In this document: positions 1 to 9,795 of the stretch, one piece after another | Position numbering within the stretch: position 1 is the first letter of the stretch | Layout: every line of letters begins with the position of its first letter | Source of the DNA: Achatina immaculata | Taxonomy: Eukaryota; Mollusca; Gastropoda; Stylommatophora; Achatinidae | Length of the DNA stretch: 64,000 nt | Direction: 5' to 3' | Assembly: GCA_009760885.1 (NCBI GenBank) | Contig: CM019704.1 | Span: 15,672,929-15,736,928 of the forward strand | Notes under the pieces: model-generated | The model's database searches: none | The model's input: the letters and a program-made list of their open reading frames with translations, nothing else | What the model was told of the DNA's origin: nothing | Position numbers and translations under genes: made by a program

Positions 1-1040
1 CTTAAATGTGAATAATGTAGAACACTGGAAATATCTGTTTTCTTGTTGTTATTGTTGTTACAAATTTATGTAAAACAATGTGCAGAGTGTAAGGAAAATT
101 CTCGTGCAAAAATAACTTGAAAACTGTGACTAGAATTTTGGGATGCCCTGTATACCTGAATGATCTCATGCCCTCACTTTCAAAGTCATCTCTTATTTCT
201 TCTCTCTCACTAATTACTCCCCCCCCCCCCCCCCCCCATTTCCCTAGCAGCAAATCTGATTAAAGATATGCGAAATCCGTAAAGCGGAGAAATAAACGTT
301 TTGTTATCATCATGAAAAATGAAAACTCATTAAAGCACGTTTAATCTGGTCAAAGATTTCAAGTTACCCACTGCCTGGTTGAGCTTAGCTGGTGTTTGCC
401 AGACCTGCCTTACCTGCCAACCAATCGTTGAATGCTTCATCGTGCGATCATCCGCCGAGCTCCCATCTCTCAGGCAAGGATGCAGTTCTGGGGCTGGAAA
501 ATGAACAGAATGAGAACCTTTTTTTTTTATTTTTTTAAAACTAGATCCTCGGAACTGAACACAGCCTAAAATACGGCGAAGATGTTGATGATGAATTAAT
601 GTACTGGCCTATGAGCAACATTTTCAGTGTTTGTATTAACTAGTTCTTTGGCAGTGAACTGCAAAAGAATCTTGCTCAACATGCCCTCCCCCGTCCCAGG
701 TACGGTGAGGAGAGGGAGGAGGGGGGTCCGCGGGGGCGTGCCATTGCCTGAAGTTGTCTTTCAGCGGTCTGTGGTATGCTGGAACTTCCAAGACAAGGAA
801 TAATTACAACAAAGTAAGGGCACTGCTACAATCGGGGATATGTGGAAGAGACCGGGCTATACAAAACCGCTGCTGGCATCATCAGGCCAGCATACCCTAC
901 CAGCCACACTGAGGTCAAAAGGCTGAGCACATATGAGAACGCAAGGAACCCCGTCTGTAGCCCAGCAGACGAGGATGGCCCTTCTTCAGTTTCAAGGACA
1001 CAGTAAGGCGTCTTTTTAAAAGTTATTGGCAAATTTAATA
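1..1040. other. No gene seen; poly-C tract
   Basis: I see no coding region, RNA gene or recognisable element here. A run of 19 C residues lies at 219-237 and short A/T homopolymers near 520-540. Open frames across the poly-C tract are low-complexity artefacts. Confidence 0.6.
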
Positions 1041-1585
1041 TTATTTCCATGTCATAATGATAACAGATTTACTGTTATTTCCATATCATAATGACAACAA
1101 ATTTAATATTATCTCCATGTCTTAATGCTAACAAATTTAATATTATTTCCATGTCATAATGATAACAAATTTACTGTTATTTCCATGTCATAGTCAGTCA
1201 GTCAGTCATTTGCATGTCCCTTGCGGAACTTTGCCTCCCTAACAGCTCTACTGTAGGCCTCTCGGTTGTGAGCAAGATGGCCTGCTGCTGATGCTGTTGC
1301 TGTTTGGGTTTCTTGGTATATTTCCATTTCCAGAAGGTAGTTAGCCATCGGGCAGTGACTGTACTAGTCAGTGATCGTAGCCATTGTCCCTACATTGAGA
1401 TCATCTGCCTGATGGTGACCATAACCAACATTATCTGTCGGCTACTCTCCCATTCCACCCACCACCTGCTCCTATGGCTTCAAGTCACCCTGATCCAGGG
1501 GTTTGGGGGGGGGGGTACAGGTACTCTATCTTCCATGTCATAATGATAACAAATTTACTGCTATTTCCAAGTCGTGATGATAACT
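1041..1585. repeat. 34-bp minisatellite split by an insertion
   Basis: About 4.5 copies of a 34-bp unit (core tttccatgtcataatgataa) fill 1041-1192 and the array resumes at 1531-1585. The intervening 338 bp (1193-1530) are flanked by the 12-bp repeat ttccatgtcata. Because that string is also part of the minisatellite unit, it is weaker proof of a target-site duplication than usual. Confidence 0.8.
1193..1294 (-). mobile_element. LINE-C 3' end, antisense fragment
   Basis: About 100 bp match the extreme 3' end of the LINE-C element at 24826-24920 and the fragment at 47733. The plus strand starts with a (GTCA)n run, which is the simple tail of the element read in antisense, and then shares the block around cctctcggttgtgagcaaga. 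The similarity stops near 1294. The following 230 bp (1295-1530) are not LINE-C and I do not recognise them. Confidence 0.75.
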
Positions 1586-2561
1586 TTCGTAGGAGTGAAC
1601 TTCAAAATGTGGATGATATTTAAATTTTTTTTCATAAACTGTCATTTGAAACAGATCTACAACTTTATTCACGAATTCCGCTGAGAAAGCGCTCTTTTTT
1701 TTCGCAGGGCATTATTTCATTTATGAAAGCATCTCTCGGAAGTGTGTTTTTATTTCATCAATTTCTGGTGATTTTCTATTAAAAACTCTCTGAAGAATGG
1801 CTTCAACTTATGTATTAGTGACGTACAAATATCTTTTACTTATTTATTTTTTAACTGCTTGAACTCTAACGCAACTCCATATCAGCAATGCATCACTACC
1901 AAAAAAGGCAACAGGCGCCTTCATAAATGAGAACTTACCGAATATTTTGTCTTTTTTTTTTAATACGGTCTCGACAAGCACTTCACGAGAGAACAGGCAC
2001 AGAAAGTAAAGGAACTCTTCAGCTTGAACGACTGCCTAACTAAAACACTAATCACATGTCCAGAATTTCAGACCTTTATGAGTTCGTTAAGTTTATCGCC
2101 AGTTATGCTCACCTTTGTAACAAACACGTGGTTTTAAAGAGACGAAAAATCAGCAGTTGTTTTCTTACAGATATGCCCCTATACAGCTCGTTAAGTCACG
2201 GTATTAAGTGTTAAAACTATCTCCAACAGCGCTAAGGGGAAATAAATGCATTTACTATTCTCCGCGGAAAGACTGACTGACACACTACTCTCCGCAGAAA
2301 GATTGATTGACAAAACATTGCTGTCTGCTCGGATATTACAGCCGCCATCTTGCAACAATCAAACATGCTGTAATTTTATGCACGACTACGCAGAAAACTG
2401 TACCTGGACGTTCCTGCCGCACAAAACCGACTTTCTTCACAAAAATCACAAGTGTCAAGTGGACATTTTAACATTAAGTACTTTACAAATTATATCTGAT
2501 CACGCAATTTAAAAATAAGAATTTAAAAAATTGAGAATAACATTCTACGCGAGTTTTAGAC
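1586..2561. other. No gene seen
   Basis: AT-rich unique-looking sequence. A motif reading agatggcggc on the minus strand lies near 2341, which resembles a YY1-type site, but there is no other promoter evidence. Confidence 0.5.
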
Positions 2562-2781
2562 ATTCTGCCCAGAATACTGTTACTTTCCGCCCGGAATACT
2601 CTTACTTTCTGCCCAGAAAACTGTTACTCTCTGCCCAGAATACTGTTACCTTCTGCCCAGAATACTGTTACTTTCCGCCCGGAATACTCTTACTTTCTGC
2701 CCAGAATACTCTTACTTTCTGCCCAGAATACTCTTACTTTCTGCCCAGAAAACTGTTACCTTCTGCCCAGAAAACTGTTAC
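2562..2781. repeat. 22-bp minisatellite, about 10 copies
   Basis: Ten units of 22 bp with core tttctgcccagaatactgtt. Three units make 66 bp, so a 22-residue peptide period appears in an open frame across the array. That frame follows from the repeat and is not evidence of a gene. Confidence 0.85.
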
Positions 2782-3477
2782 GTTTATGCGAAAAACAAAA
2801 TTGAAGTAATCGATATCTAGCGGACCGAATTTTTTTTAAAACTGAATATCTGTTCTGCGTTCTTAACAGCTGCTGAAATTTAATTTAAATAAATATTGGA
2901 TTTATATGGACATTTTAGAAACACTTTAGAACAACACACAGCACTGCTAACTGATTTTTATTTATTTGAATATTATTAATACACACGCCGGCATAGTCGC
3001 GTACTCCCACGCATAAAACAACTTATGGTATTTATTTTTAAGTGTATGTCATTTTTAAACAATATAAAACTTGCGAAATCTGCGAGAAATTTCCTTTTTT
3101 TTTTCAAAACCTTTGAAAGTGAACAAATATATTTTTTAAACAAAATCATCAGCTTCACATCCTGGTTCTGTCGCTCTCTAGACTAGGAGATAATAACCTT
3201 CCTTTCAAGAATTCACACAAAAGTGAGCTTAGTGTCTGGGGCACAATTCATCATCCTTAAGTGAGAAGTTTTGACAGTTTTGGCCGTGTTGACATGTGCT
3301 CTGTAAACAGTCAAGAATATAAAACTGCACGGACATTCTCATGTGTGAATATATGTTCGTATAAACAGCTTTTTTTCTAAAAAAACAACAACAACAACAA
3401 CAAAAACTGCTATCAAATAGGAGTCAAAATATTAACCGCGAAGCGCAAATATATTACAAATACAAAGGCAAAGATAA
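2782..3477. other. No gene seen
   Basis: AT-rich sequence with A/T homopolymers and a (CAA)n run near 3386-3403. No coding or RNA feature is recognisable. Confidence 0.5.
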
Positions 3478-3479
3478 TA

Positions 3480-4425
3480 CGAGAGGAAGTCACTAAGTAA
3501 CTCGCAAATTGAAATATTTTATCAGTGGCAGTTATCAGGTAGTATTTAAATATATCCTTAGATAGTACCATCATCCAACTTTATAACAGTTGTATGTAGG
3601 GGCGCTGGGAGTTACGTGCGCATGCGCAAAGCAATAACAAAATGGCTACCCAATTGTTAGTGTGTACTAAAGAAGAACAGAGAAGTGTAGTGCGATTTTT
3701 GTGGGTTAAAGGACATTCAGTTGAGGACATTCATAAGGAAATGATTACAGTTTATGCTGAAAAGTGTTTATCACGTAAAGCGGTCTATAACTGGGTAAAA
3801 GAATTTTCTCAGGGACGCACCGAAATTGTTGACAAAGTCCGACTTTGCCGTCCTGTTCAGATTGCAACAGAAGCGACTGTGCAACGTGTGAATGAGATTA
3901 TCAAAGCTGACAGACGAGTACCAGTGACAATGTGAATTCTGTATCGTACTGTGAAGTTCTGTCGATGCTAAGGGATGCAATTCGAAGAAAACGTCTTGGT
4001 CTGCTGACTAGAGGTGTGCTTTTCCTTTATGACAATGCCAGACCACATACGGCTCGGTTAACCCAAGAGAAAATTAGCCAGTTGGGTTGGGAAGTTCTTG
4101 AACATTCACCCTATAGTCCTTACTTAGCTGCAAGTGATTTTCACAAAAACCACCTTGCGGGAGAAGATTCTCGAGTGACGAAGAGGTGGAAACAGAAGTA
4201 AAAAAAATGGTTCAGAAATCGGACTCCCGATTTTTACGCCATGGGTATTGCATCACTGATTACACGATGGGACAAATGTATCAATGTTGGTGGCGATTAT
4301 GTTGAGAAATCTGGGAATAATGTAGGTTCAAAAATTAAAAGTTTTCAAATTACTATCGCATTTAGATTTTTTTTGTTTTTGTTTTTGTAACAGGCATTTG
4401 CGAATTACTTCGTGAATTCCCCTCG
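3480..4425 (+). mobile_element. Mariner element, internally deleted
   Basis: The termini are inverted repeats: the 5' end begins cgagaggaagtcactaagta and the 3' end reads as its degenerate reverse complement at about 4396-4425. Both ends abut TA dinucleotides (3478-3479 and 4426-4427), the usual mariner target duplication. At 946 bp it is shorter than the typical 1.3 kb because the middle of the transposase is missing. Its terminal sequence differs from the mariner at 10665, so two mariner lineages are present. Confidence 0.88.
3642..4390 (+). pseudogene. Mariner transposase pseudogene (DD34D type)
   Basis: Mariner transposases bind the element's inverted repeats and cut and paste it through a DD34D catalytic triad. 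The first frame (3642-3932) encodes the N-terminal helix-turn-helix region: an HSVEDIHKEM helix and the KAVYNWVKEFSQGRTEI segment. It ends in TGA at 3932, where about 150 codons, including the first catalytic Asp, have been lost. The remainder, in another frame from about 3932, carries the second Asp in YDNARPHTA. The third is in ASDF, with 34 residues between the two by my count, though the usual PDLAPSD reads PYLAASD. The C-terminus ITRWDKCINVGGDYVEK is followed by a stop at 4388. The element is dead but could still be a substrate if its ends were recognised in trans. Confidence 0.88.
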
Positions 4426-4427
4426 TA

Positions 4428-4902
4428 TGTCATTTTTTTTTCTACATGGACACAAAGAAGCTAAATACATTTTATAAATAACTGTCCTAAAGATAGTTTA
4501 GCGTATCCAGATTAAAGGTTTAAAAATATATTTGCATCACTTCTTTCCAAGATATGAGAAAAGATTATAAAAAATGTGCCACATAAGCATTAATTCTGTA
4601 CAACGACCACATCAGGCGGCCGAAATATTACGCCTACAGACGCGAGAACCAGAGAGCGTAGTCCCGCACCAAACATAGTTTAAGAGACGAGAATGAAACT
4701 ATGCGATGTCTTGGCGCCATAGAAGAAAAAAGTTGTAGAAAACGATATTCCTTTCTGCTTAACAAGTTTACATGAAAGGAATGAATGAGAAAATCCTATT
4801 ATCTTCATTCGAGGGAATCTCAGTACTGTTCATGAACACCCCAAAATCTGTTTCTCAACGTTCTATAATTGGAATCTGGGGGCATCTTAATATCTGACAA
4901 AT
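4428..4902. other. No gene seen
   Basis: AT-rich unique-looking sequence between the mariner and an antisense LINE tail. Nothing recognisable. Confidence 0.5.
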
Positions 4903-5290
4903 CACCATCATCATCAGGTGCCGTGCCGACTGGCGTTGGCTATTATGCTTCTCCAGAGTACCCGATCCTTCATGCAGGCCATCAGCTCAGTTGGTGATCT
5001 CCTCTCACACCATCCCGTCAGACTGTCCAGTATCATTTCTCTTGGTCTTCCCCTTGCTCTTCTTCACTCTATTTTTCCTGTTGTTTTAATATTTTCAATG
5101 CCCCCTCTTCTCATTGCATGTCCTATGAAAGTAAATTGTCCCTCTTATTTTTTCGGACAAACTTGTTTGTCTCTCCAGCTCTTCTCATACATTCTTCATT
5201 AGTTATGTTTGCTGTCCAGGGGATTCGCAACATTCTTTCTGCTGCTTCCAGTGATTTTTGTACAGACCTGCCTATTGATCTGACAAAGCA
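4903..5290 (-). mobile_element. LINE-D 3' end, 5'-truncated, antisense
   Basis: The minus strand matches the C-terminal coding end and tail of the complete LINE-D at 42926-43375. Read in reverse it contains frames resembling RMLRIPWTANITNEECMRRA and the terminal segment with GDHQLS. The plus strand opens with (CAT)n, which is the antisense of the (GATGAT)n tail. Frameshifts and stops are frequent. This is the standard product of abortive target-primed reverse transcription. Confidence 0.85.
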
Positions 5291-5365
5291 GCATCATTTA
5301 ATCCAAGAATTATTTTGACAATATTCCTTTACCTGCAGCTTTAAACAAGCCATTATTTGAATCTG

Positions 5366-5625
5366 ATGCCGCGGTGGTGCAGTGGTAAGTGCTTCGCTTG
5401 CCGATCAGAAGGTCCCTTGTTCGACTTCGCACTCGGGTGGAAGTTTTTCGGACCAGCCGGCATCAGGGTTCACCCACCCTCGAAAAAACTGGTACTTGGG
5501 CTTCCCAGAAAAACAAAGGCAGCGATGGCAGGTGCTGGCGTCCCTACCTCAAATTATGCAGTGGCTTAGAAATGTCCACCACCAGCTCACACCGCTACGG
5601 CCCGTAAACACTACAGGACATAGAA
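5366..5625 (+). mobile_element. tRNA-headed SINE (type S2)
   Basis: A tRNA-like head carries an A box (tggtgcagtgg, 5375-5385) and a B box (ttgttcgactt, 5418-5428) with normal spacing. A roughly 190-bp unrelated body follows. These are internal RNA polymerase III promoter elements, so the element is a SINE rather than a tRNA gene: the acceptor stem and a clean cloverleaf are absent. It needs reverse transcriptase from a LINE partner. The end is approximate. Confidence 0.8.
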
Positions 5626-5635
5626 ACTTTGAATT

Positions 5636-5836
5636 TAAGAGCACGTTGTTTTAATGATTAACTTTTTAATATACTGGTTAAATCTTTTTCATAAAGTTGT
5701 TTTAATGATTAACTTTTTAAATATACTGGTTAAATCTTTTTTAAAGCTGTTTAATTATTAACTTTTTAATATACTGGTTAAATCTTGTTTTAATGATTAA
5801 CTTTCCAACATACTGGTTATATCTTTTTTTTAAATG
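5636..5836. repeat. Short tandem array, 4 copies of a 50-60 bp unit
   Basis: Four variants of a unit with core taatgattaactttttaata and actggttaaatctttt follow the SINE directly. Unit lengths differ because of T-run changes. Confidence 0.75.
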
Positions 5837-6215
5837 ATCATTACAAACAAATCCGAATGATACTCCATCTTCCTACGGACATGATTCTCTCACAATCCAG
5901 ACAGACTACCTTCATAAGCCACTTCGGCCGCGTGCTGTTACGATTCGCATACCTGCTCCATTATATCATTTCCCACCGCTCATTCTACACAACTTCTCTG
6001 TATATGTTCAGATTGATGGTGGTGGATTATTCAAAACAAGTAATAAACATACAAATATAACTGAGATACAATGATATTTGTAAGTAGTCTGCTATAGCCA
6101 ACAAGGACTGTAAAGAAAGACGAAGTTAGCGACTCCGCGAAATGTTGCAGCGTCATTCTGTGTGTAATGTCAAAAGACACAAGGGGATGAAAACGTGTTT
6201 CATAATAAAAACATT
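5837..6215. other. No gene seen
   Basis: Unique-looking sequence with no supported feature. Confidence 0.5.
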
Positions 6216-6262
6216 CTTGTCTTGTCGTGTCTTGTCTTGTCTTGTCTTGTCTTGTCTTGTGA
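6216..6262. repeat. (CTTGT)n microsatellite
   Basis: About nine CTTGT units with one variant (cgtgt). Confidence 0.9.
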
Positions 6263-6329
6263 TATCTCCCATAAATGTGAGCTGGTGTTCTTTGCAGCCG
6301 ATGCTGTTGTGCTATAAGCATCATATCGG

Positions 6330-6497
6330 GTTATGGAGGTTATTTTTCCAGCCCCAAAGTACAGCTAAAAAGCAGGGGGTGTGCAGTGCTTCTTCATCAG
6401 ACTCCACCACTATGGGGACTATGATGATCCCTGCCCCGTTAGCCAGGGTAAGTTTGTTACTAGGGGTAACAACCGAGAGGTGAGACAGGGTCTTGGT
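6330..6497 (+). mobile_element. Interspersed repeat family F, copy 1
   Basis: This stretch shares the block cagctaaaaagcagggggtg with the minus strand near 58290. Its later part (gatccctgcc, acagggtcttgg, cagctatggttcg) matches 48130-48270. The family looks SINE-like in length but I see no tRNA head. The 34-bp array that follows is built from its right-hand end. Confidence 0.65.
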
Positions 6498-6720
6498 CAG
6501 CTATGGTTCGCTAACCCTGACGCTAGCATATCAGCTATGGTTCGGTAACCCTGACGCTAGCATATAAGCTATGGTTCGGTAACCCTGACGCTAGCATATC
6601 AGCTATGGTTCGGTAACCCTGACGCTAGCATATCAGCTACGGTTCGCTAACCCTGACGCTAGCATATAAGCTATAGTTCTGTAACCCTGACGCTAGCATA
6701 TCAGCTATGGATCGCTGAAT
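6498..6720. repeat. 34-bp minisatellite, about 6 copies, derived from family F
   Basis: Six 34-bp units with core taaccctgacgctagcatat. The unit corresponds to the right-hand end of repeat family F just upstream, so the array seems to have grown out of the transposon end. Confidence 0.85.
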
Positions 6721-6734
6721 GCCTAATCGGACAG

Positions 6735-7703
6735 CGTCTTCTGCGAAATAGCAAACATTAAAATGAACAACATCAGATAAGCAGATGACACAGCACTGAC
6801 AGCGGAGAGCAGGAAAGCCTTACAGAAACTCATAGACAAAGTCACAGACGAAATCGCAAAAAAAGGGGATTAAACATCAATAAAACAGAAGTAACTATGA
6901 TATCCAAGAAAAAGAAAATACCAGAATGCTGAATTAAGTACCGGGCGAATATAATAACACAGATCAATAGATAAAAATATTTAGGTACAGTCATCTGACG
7001 GCAGGTGCACCGAAGAAATCTGAACCAGGATATCAATGACAAAGACAGCTTTTTGGAAAAATGAAGCAGATATTAACAAATCAAAAACTGTTACTGGAAA
7101 TAGGAAAGATAGTTCTAAGGTGCCGTATAGAACCTATTCTACTTTATGCATGTGAAACATGAATAAACAATTAGAACAAAGAATAAAGGCTACTGAAATG
7201 TGCTTCCTACGAAGGATGCTGTGCATACCATGGACAGCCAGAAAGACAAATAAAGAAGTATTACAACAGGCTAAAGAATGCCCCAAACTGGTGCCATACA
7301 TAAGAAAAAGACAATCAAAGTTTCTCGGACACATCAGCAGAAATGAAAGTATTGAAAATTAGTCATGAATAGAAAGGTAAAAGGAAACAAAATAGAAAGG
7401 GCGAAGAAGACAGACATATCTGGATGGGCTGACTGCATAGTGTGGCATGAAAACAGCAACTGAATTGATTCGAGTGAGATGGAAAGAGATGACTGCCTAA
7501 GCCTAACGGCACGGCACTGTTCTGATATTATCTCATGAAATGGTTCGAGATATGGAAGATCGAGCGAGATGACCGCATACGCATATCGGCATGGCATTGA
7601 TCTGATCTTATGTCATGAACTGATTCGAGATATGGAAGATCGAGCGAGATGGAGAGAGATGACCGCCTACGCCTATCGGCATGGCACTGGTCTGATCTTC
7701 TCA
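6735..7703 (+). pseudogene. Degenerate LINE-D-type reverse transcriptase C-terminus
   Basis: Broken frames match the second half of a LINE-D-like ORF. An ADDTALTAES segment (the ADD of the RT active site) lies near 6785, followed by LINKTEVTMISKKKK. Near 7195-7350 come a MCFLRRMLCIPWTARKTNKE segment and a SKFLGHISRNE segment. Many stops and frameshifts show it is long dead. The last 225 bp contain three imperfect copies of the terminal gagatgaccgcctacgc...cggcatggca segment, a tandem duplication of the LINE tail. Confidence 0.8.
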
Positions 7704-8752
7704 TATAAACTTTACATTCTGTTACCTTGGCCGATTAAGCTTCTTCAGAATCACCCTTGGGAAGCTGCCCGGAAAAGTTCCACAACAGCTACCATCAGCC
7801 TGTTTCAAAACCTCTTATACGACAAAATGTCCTGCTATCGTACTAGAGTGTGTCAAAAAAGTAACCGCAAATCAATGGACGTAACCATATACAAATATAT
7901 GAAAAAACTTTGACTCTACCCTAAGCCTTTTCATATACTTTTCAATAATTACATTTCTTGATTTCCGATTTTTTGTGTGACTGTCTATCTTTTATAAACA
8001 ATCTTTCACTAACTGGATCCTACAACTGCGAGTTTTACAGTAAACAAATCTGCCATTTGTCGCGTACTTCTTTTTTTCATATGTCAAACACTCCATCGAC
8101 TATCACGCTGAAGGTGTATCCCTGTCACAAAAAGGCTAAAGTTTGAGTGACGTTTGATCAGTATCAGAGGTCAGACTATTTCTACGTTCAGACGATTTTC
8201 TACATCAGGGATTCTCAAATAGTTGAGGTTGGGGGGGGGGGGGGGAGTGAGAGAATATCTGCAGTGAAATTGGAACCACATTTAGAAAAAAAAACTGTTG
8301 ATCTATATTGTGCAAAGATCAACATTTCAACAAACTATTGATTTATACTGTACAAATTCCAACATTTCAAAAAAACTGTTCATCTATACTGTACAAAGAT
8401 CAATATTCCATCAGTCTGAGTCTGTCAGTCTGTGGTCCTAATTCCCCCACTAGTAGACAACCCCATGTCTAAATAGTATTTTACAGTTACTTCTTTTCTT
8501 TCCTTCTTCATTATTATTCTTGTACTTTTCCAGGTACATATCCGTCTTCATTATGCTGCTCTGCGGTGATTTTGTCTTCAGCTTCCTCATTTACTTTGAC
8601 AGACTAATATAAAAAAAAAACTCAGAAGAACACCGCGCACTGTACTTCATTTTGACAATAGTGAAAATAGTAAGCAAACTGCGATTCTACAGCCAACGTT
8701 TGCGATCAACAGATCTACCACTAGGGAAAGTATAAGAGAATGGTGGAATATA

Positions 8753-9795
8753 CGAGGGGTGATTGATAAGTTCTCGGCATAAGGTACAAATACTTGAAAC
8801 ACAATATAAGGTACATTTGTAGATCAGGTTAATGTAAGATTAAACACCAAGTTTCAAGAAATTAACTGTAGACCATTTTTTTTACAGGCTACTGAAGTGG
8901 TAAGGGGTGGCAGAAATTGAGAAAATGGATAAAATTTCTCATCGAGCAGTCATTCGCTACCTCTGCATTAAGGGCTTATCATCGAAGGAGATCCATGAGG
9001 ATATGGTGGAGACTAGGGGAGAGTGCCCCTTCTTACAGCACAGTGAAGAAATGGGCAGCTCAAGTCACACATGGAAGGGAGAGTCTGGAAGATGATCCTT
9101 GTCCAGGAAGACCAAGAACGGTAACCACCGATGAAACCACCGGCAGAATCCATGACATGACAATGGAGGATCGACGACTAACTGAGTGATTCATTGCTAT
9201 GGAGTTGGGCATCTCGCAGGAATGTGTTCATGCCATTATTCACAATGATCTTCAAATGACAAAGGTCTCTGCTCGATGGGTCCCGAAACTTCTTGGAGCT
9301 GATCACAAACGACAGCGTCTCAACATGTCAAGAGACAATCTTGGTCATTTTTATGCAGATCCTGAAAAGTTTCTTCAGCAATTTGTGACTATGGATGAGA
9401 CTTGGGTTCATCATTTTCAACCAGAAACCAAAGAACAGTCAAAGCAGTGGAAACATCATGAATCCTCACTTCCAAAGAAAGCAAAAGTGGTTCTGTCTGC
9501 TGGCAAAGTGATGGCTTCCATCTTTTGGGATTCAGAGGGTGTGCTATTGGTAGACTATCTTCAAAAGGGCAGAACGGTCACCGGGGCCTATTACGCTAAT
9601 CTTGTGAAGCAACTGCGGGTCAAATTGAAGGAAAAGCGTCGAGGAAAATTGACGAGAGGAGTCATCTTTCATCAAGACAATGCTCCAGTTCACAAGTCGG
9701 CTGTGGCAATGGCTGCCATTCATGAATGCCGCTTCTAGCTTCTTGAACATCCTCCTTATTCCCCAGATTTGCCCCCTTCGGACTATTACCTGTTT
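8753..9795 (+). mobile_element. Mariner, 3'-truncated by the duplication junction
   Basis: The 5' terminus cgaggggtgattgataag follows TA (8751-8752) and is identical to the start of the intact copy at 10665. The element is cut off at the ACCA junction at 9796, so it lacks its 3' inverted repeat and the third catalytic Asp region. It cannot move as a normal element. Confidence 0.92.
8925..9795 (+). pseudogene. Mariner transposase pseudogene, truncated duplicate
   Basis: This is identical to the first part of the transposase pseudogene at 10837. It starts MDKISHRAVIRYLCIKGLSS, shifts frame near codon 35, has a stop after MEDRRLTE (9187), and continues to GVIFHQDNAPVHKSA. A stop follows at 9736 after HECRF, and the copy is then broken by the duplication junction after DYYLF. 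It shares every lesion of the downstream copy, so those lesions predate the duplication. Confidence 0.92.

Larger units (their letters stand above)
7884..9795. repeat. Tandem segmental duplication, copy 1 (1,912 bp)
   Basis: The interval repeats exactly at 9796-11707 with a constant offset of 1,912 bp. Wherever I compared the copies they were identical, including a G15 run (8231/10143) and an A9 run (8286/10198). The unit starts in non-coding sequence and ends inside a mariner. The junction shares only ACCA (7884-7887, 9796-9799, 11708-11711), which fits a microhomology-mediated duplication. Each unit also holds three copies of a 42-bp repeat (8290-8410) and a hAT-like end motif at about 8206. 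Confidence 0.95.
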
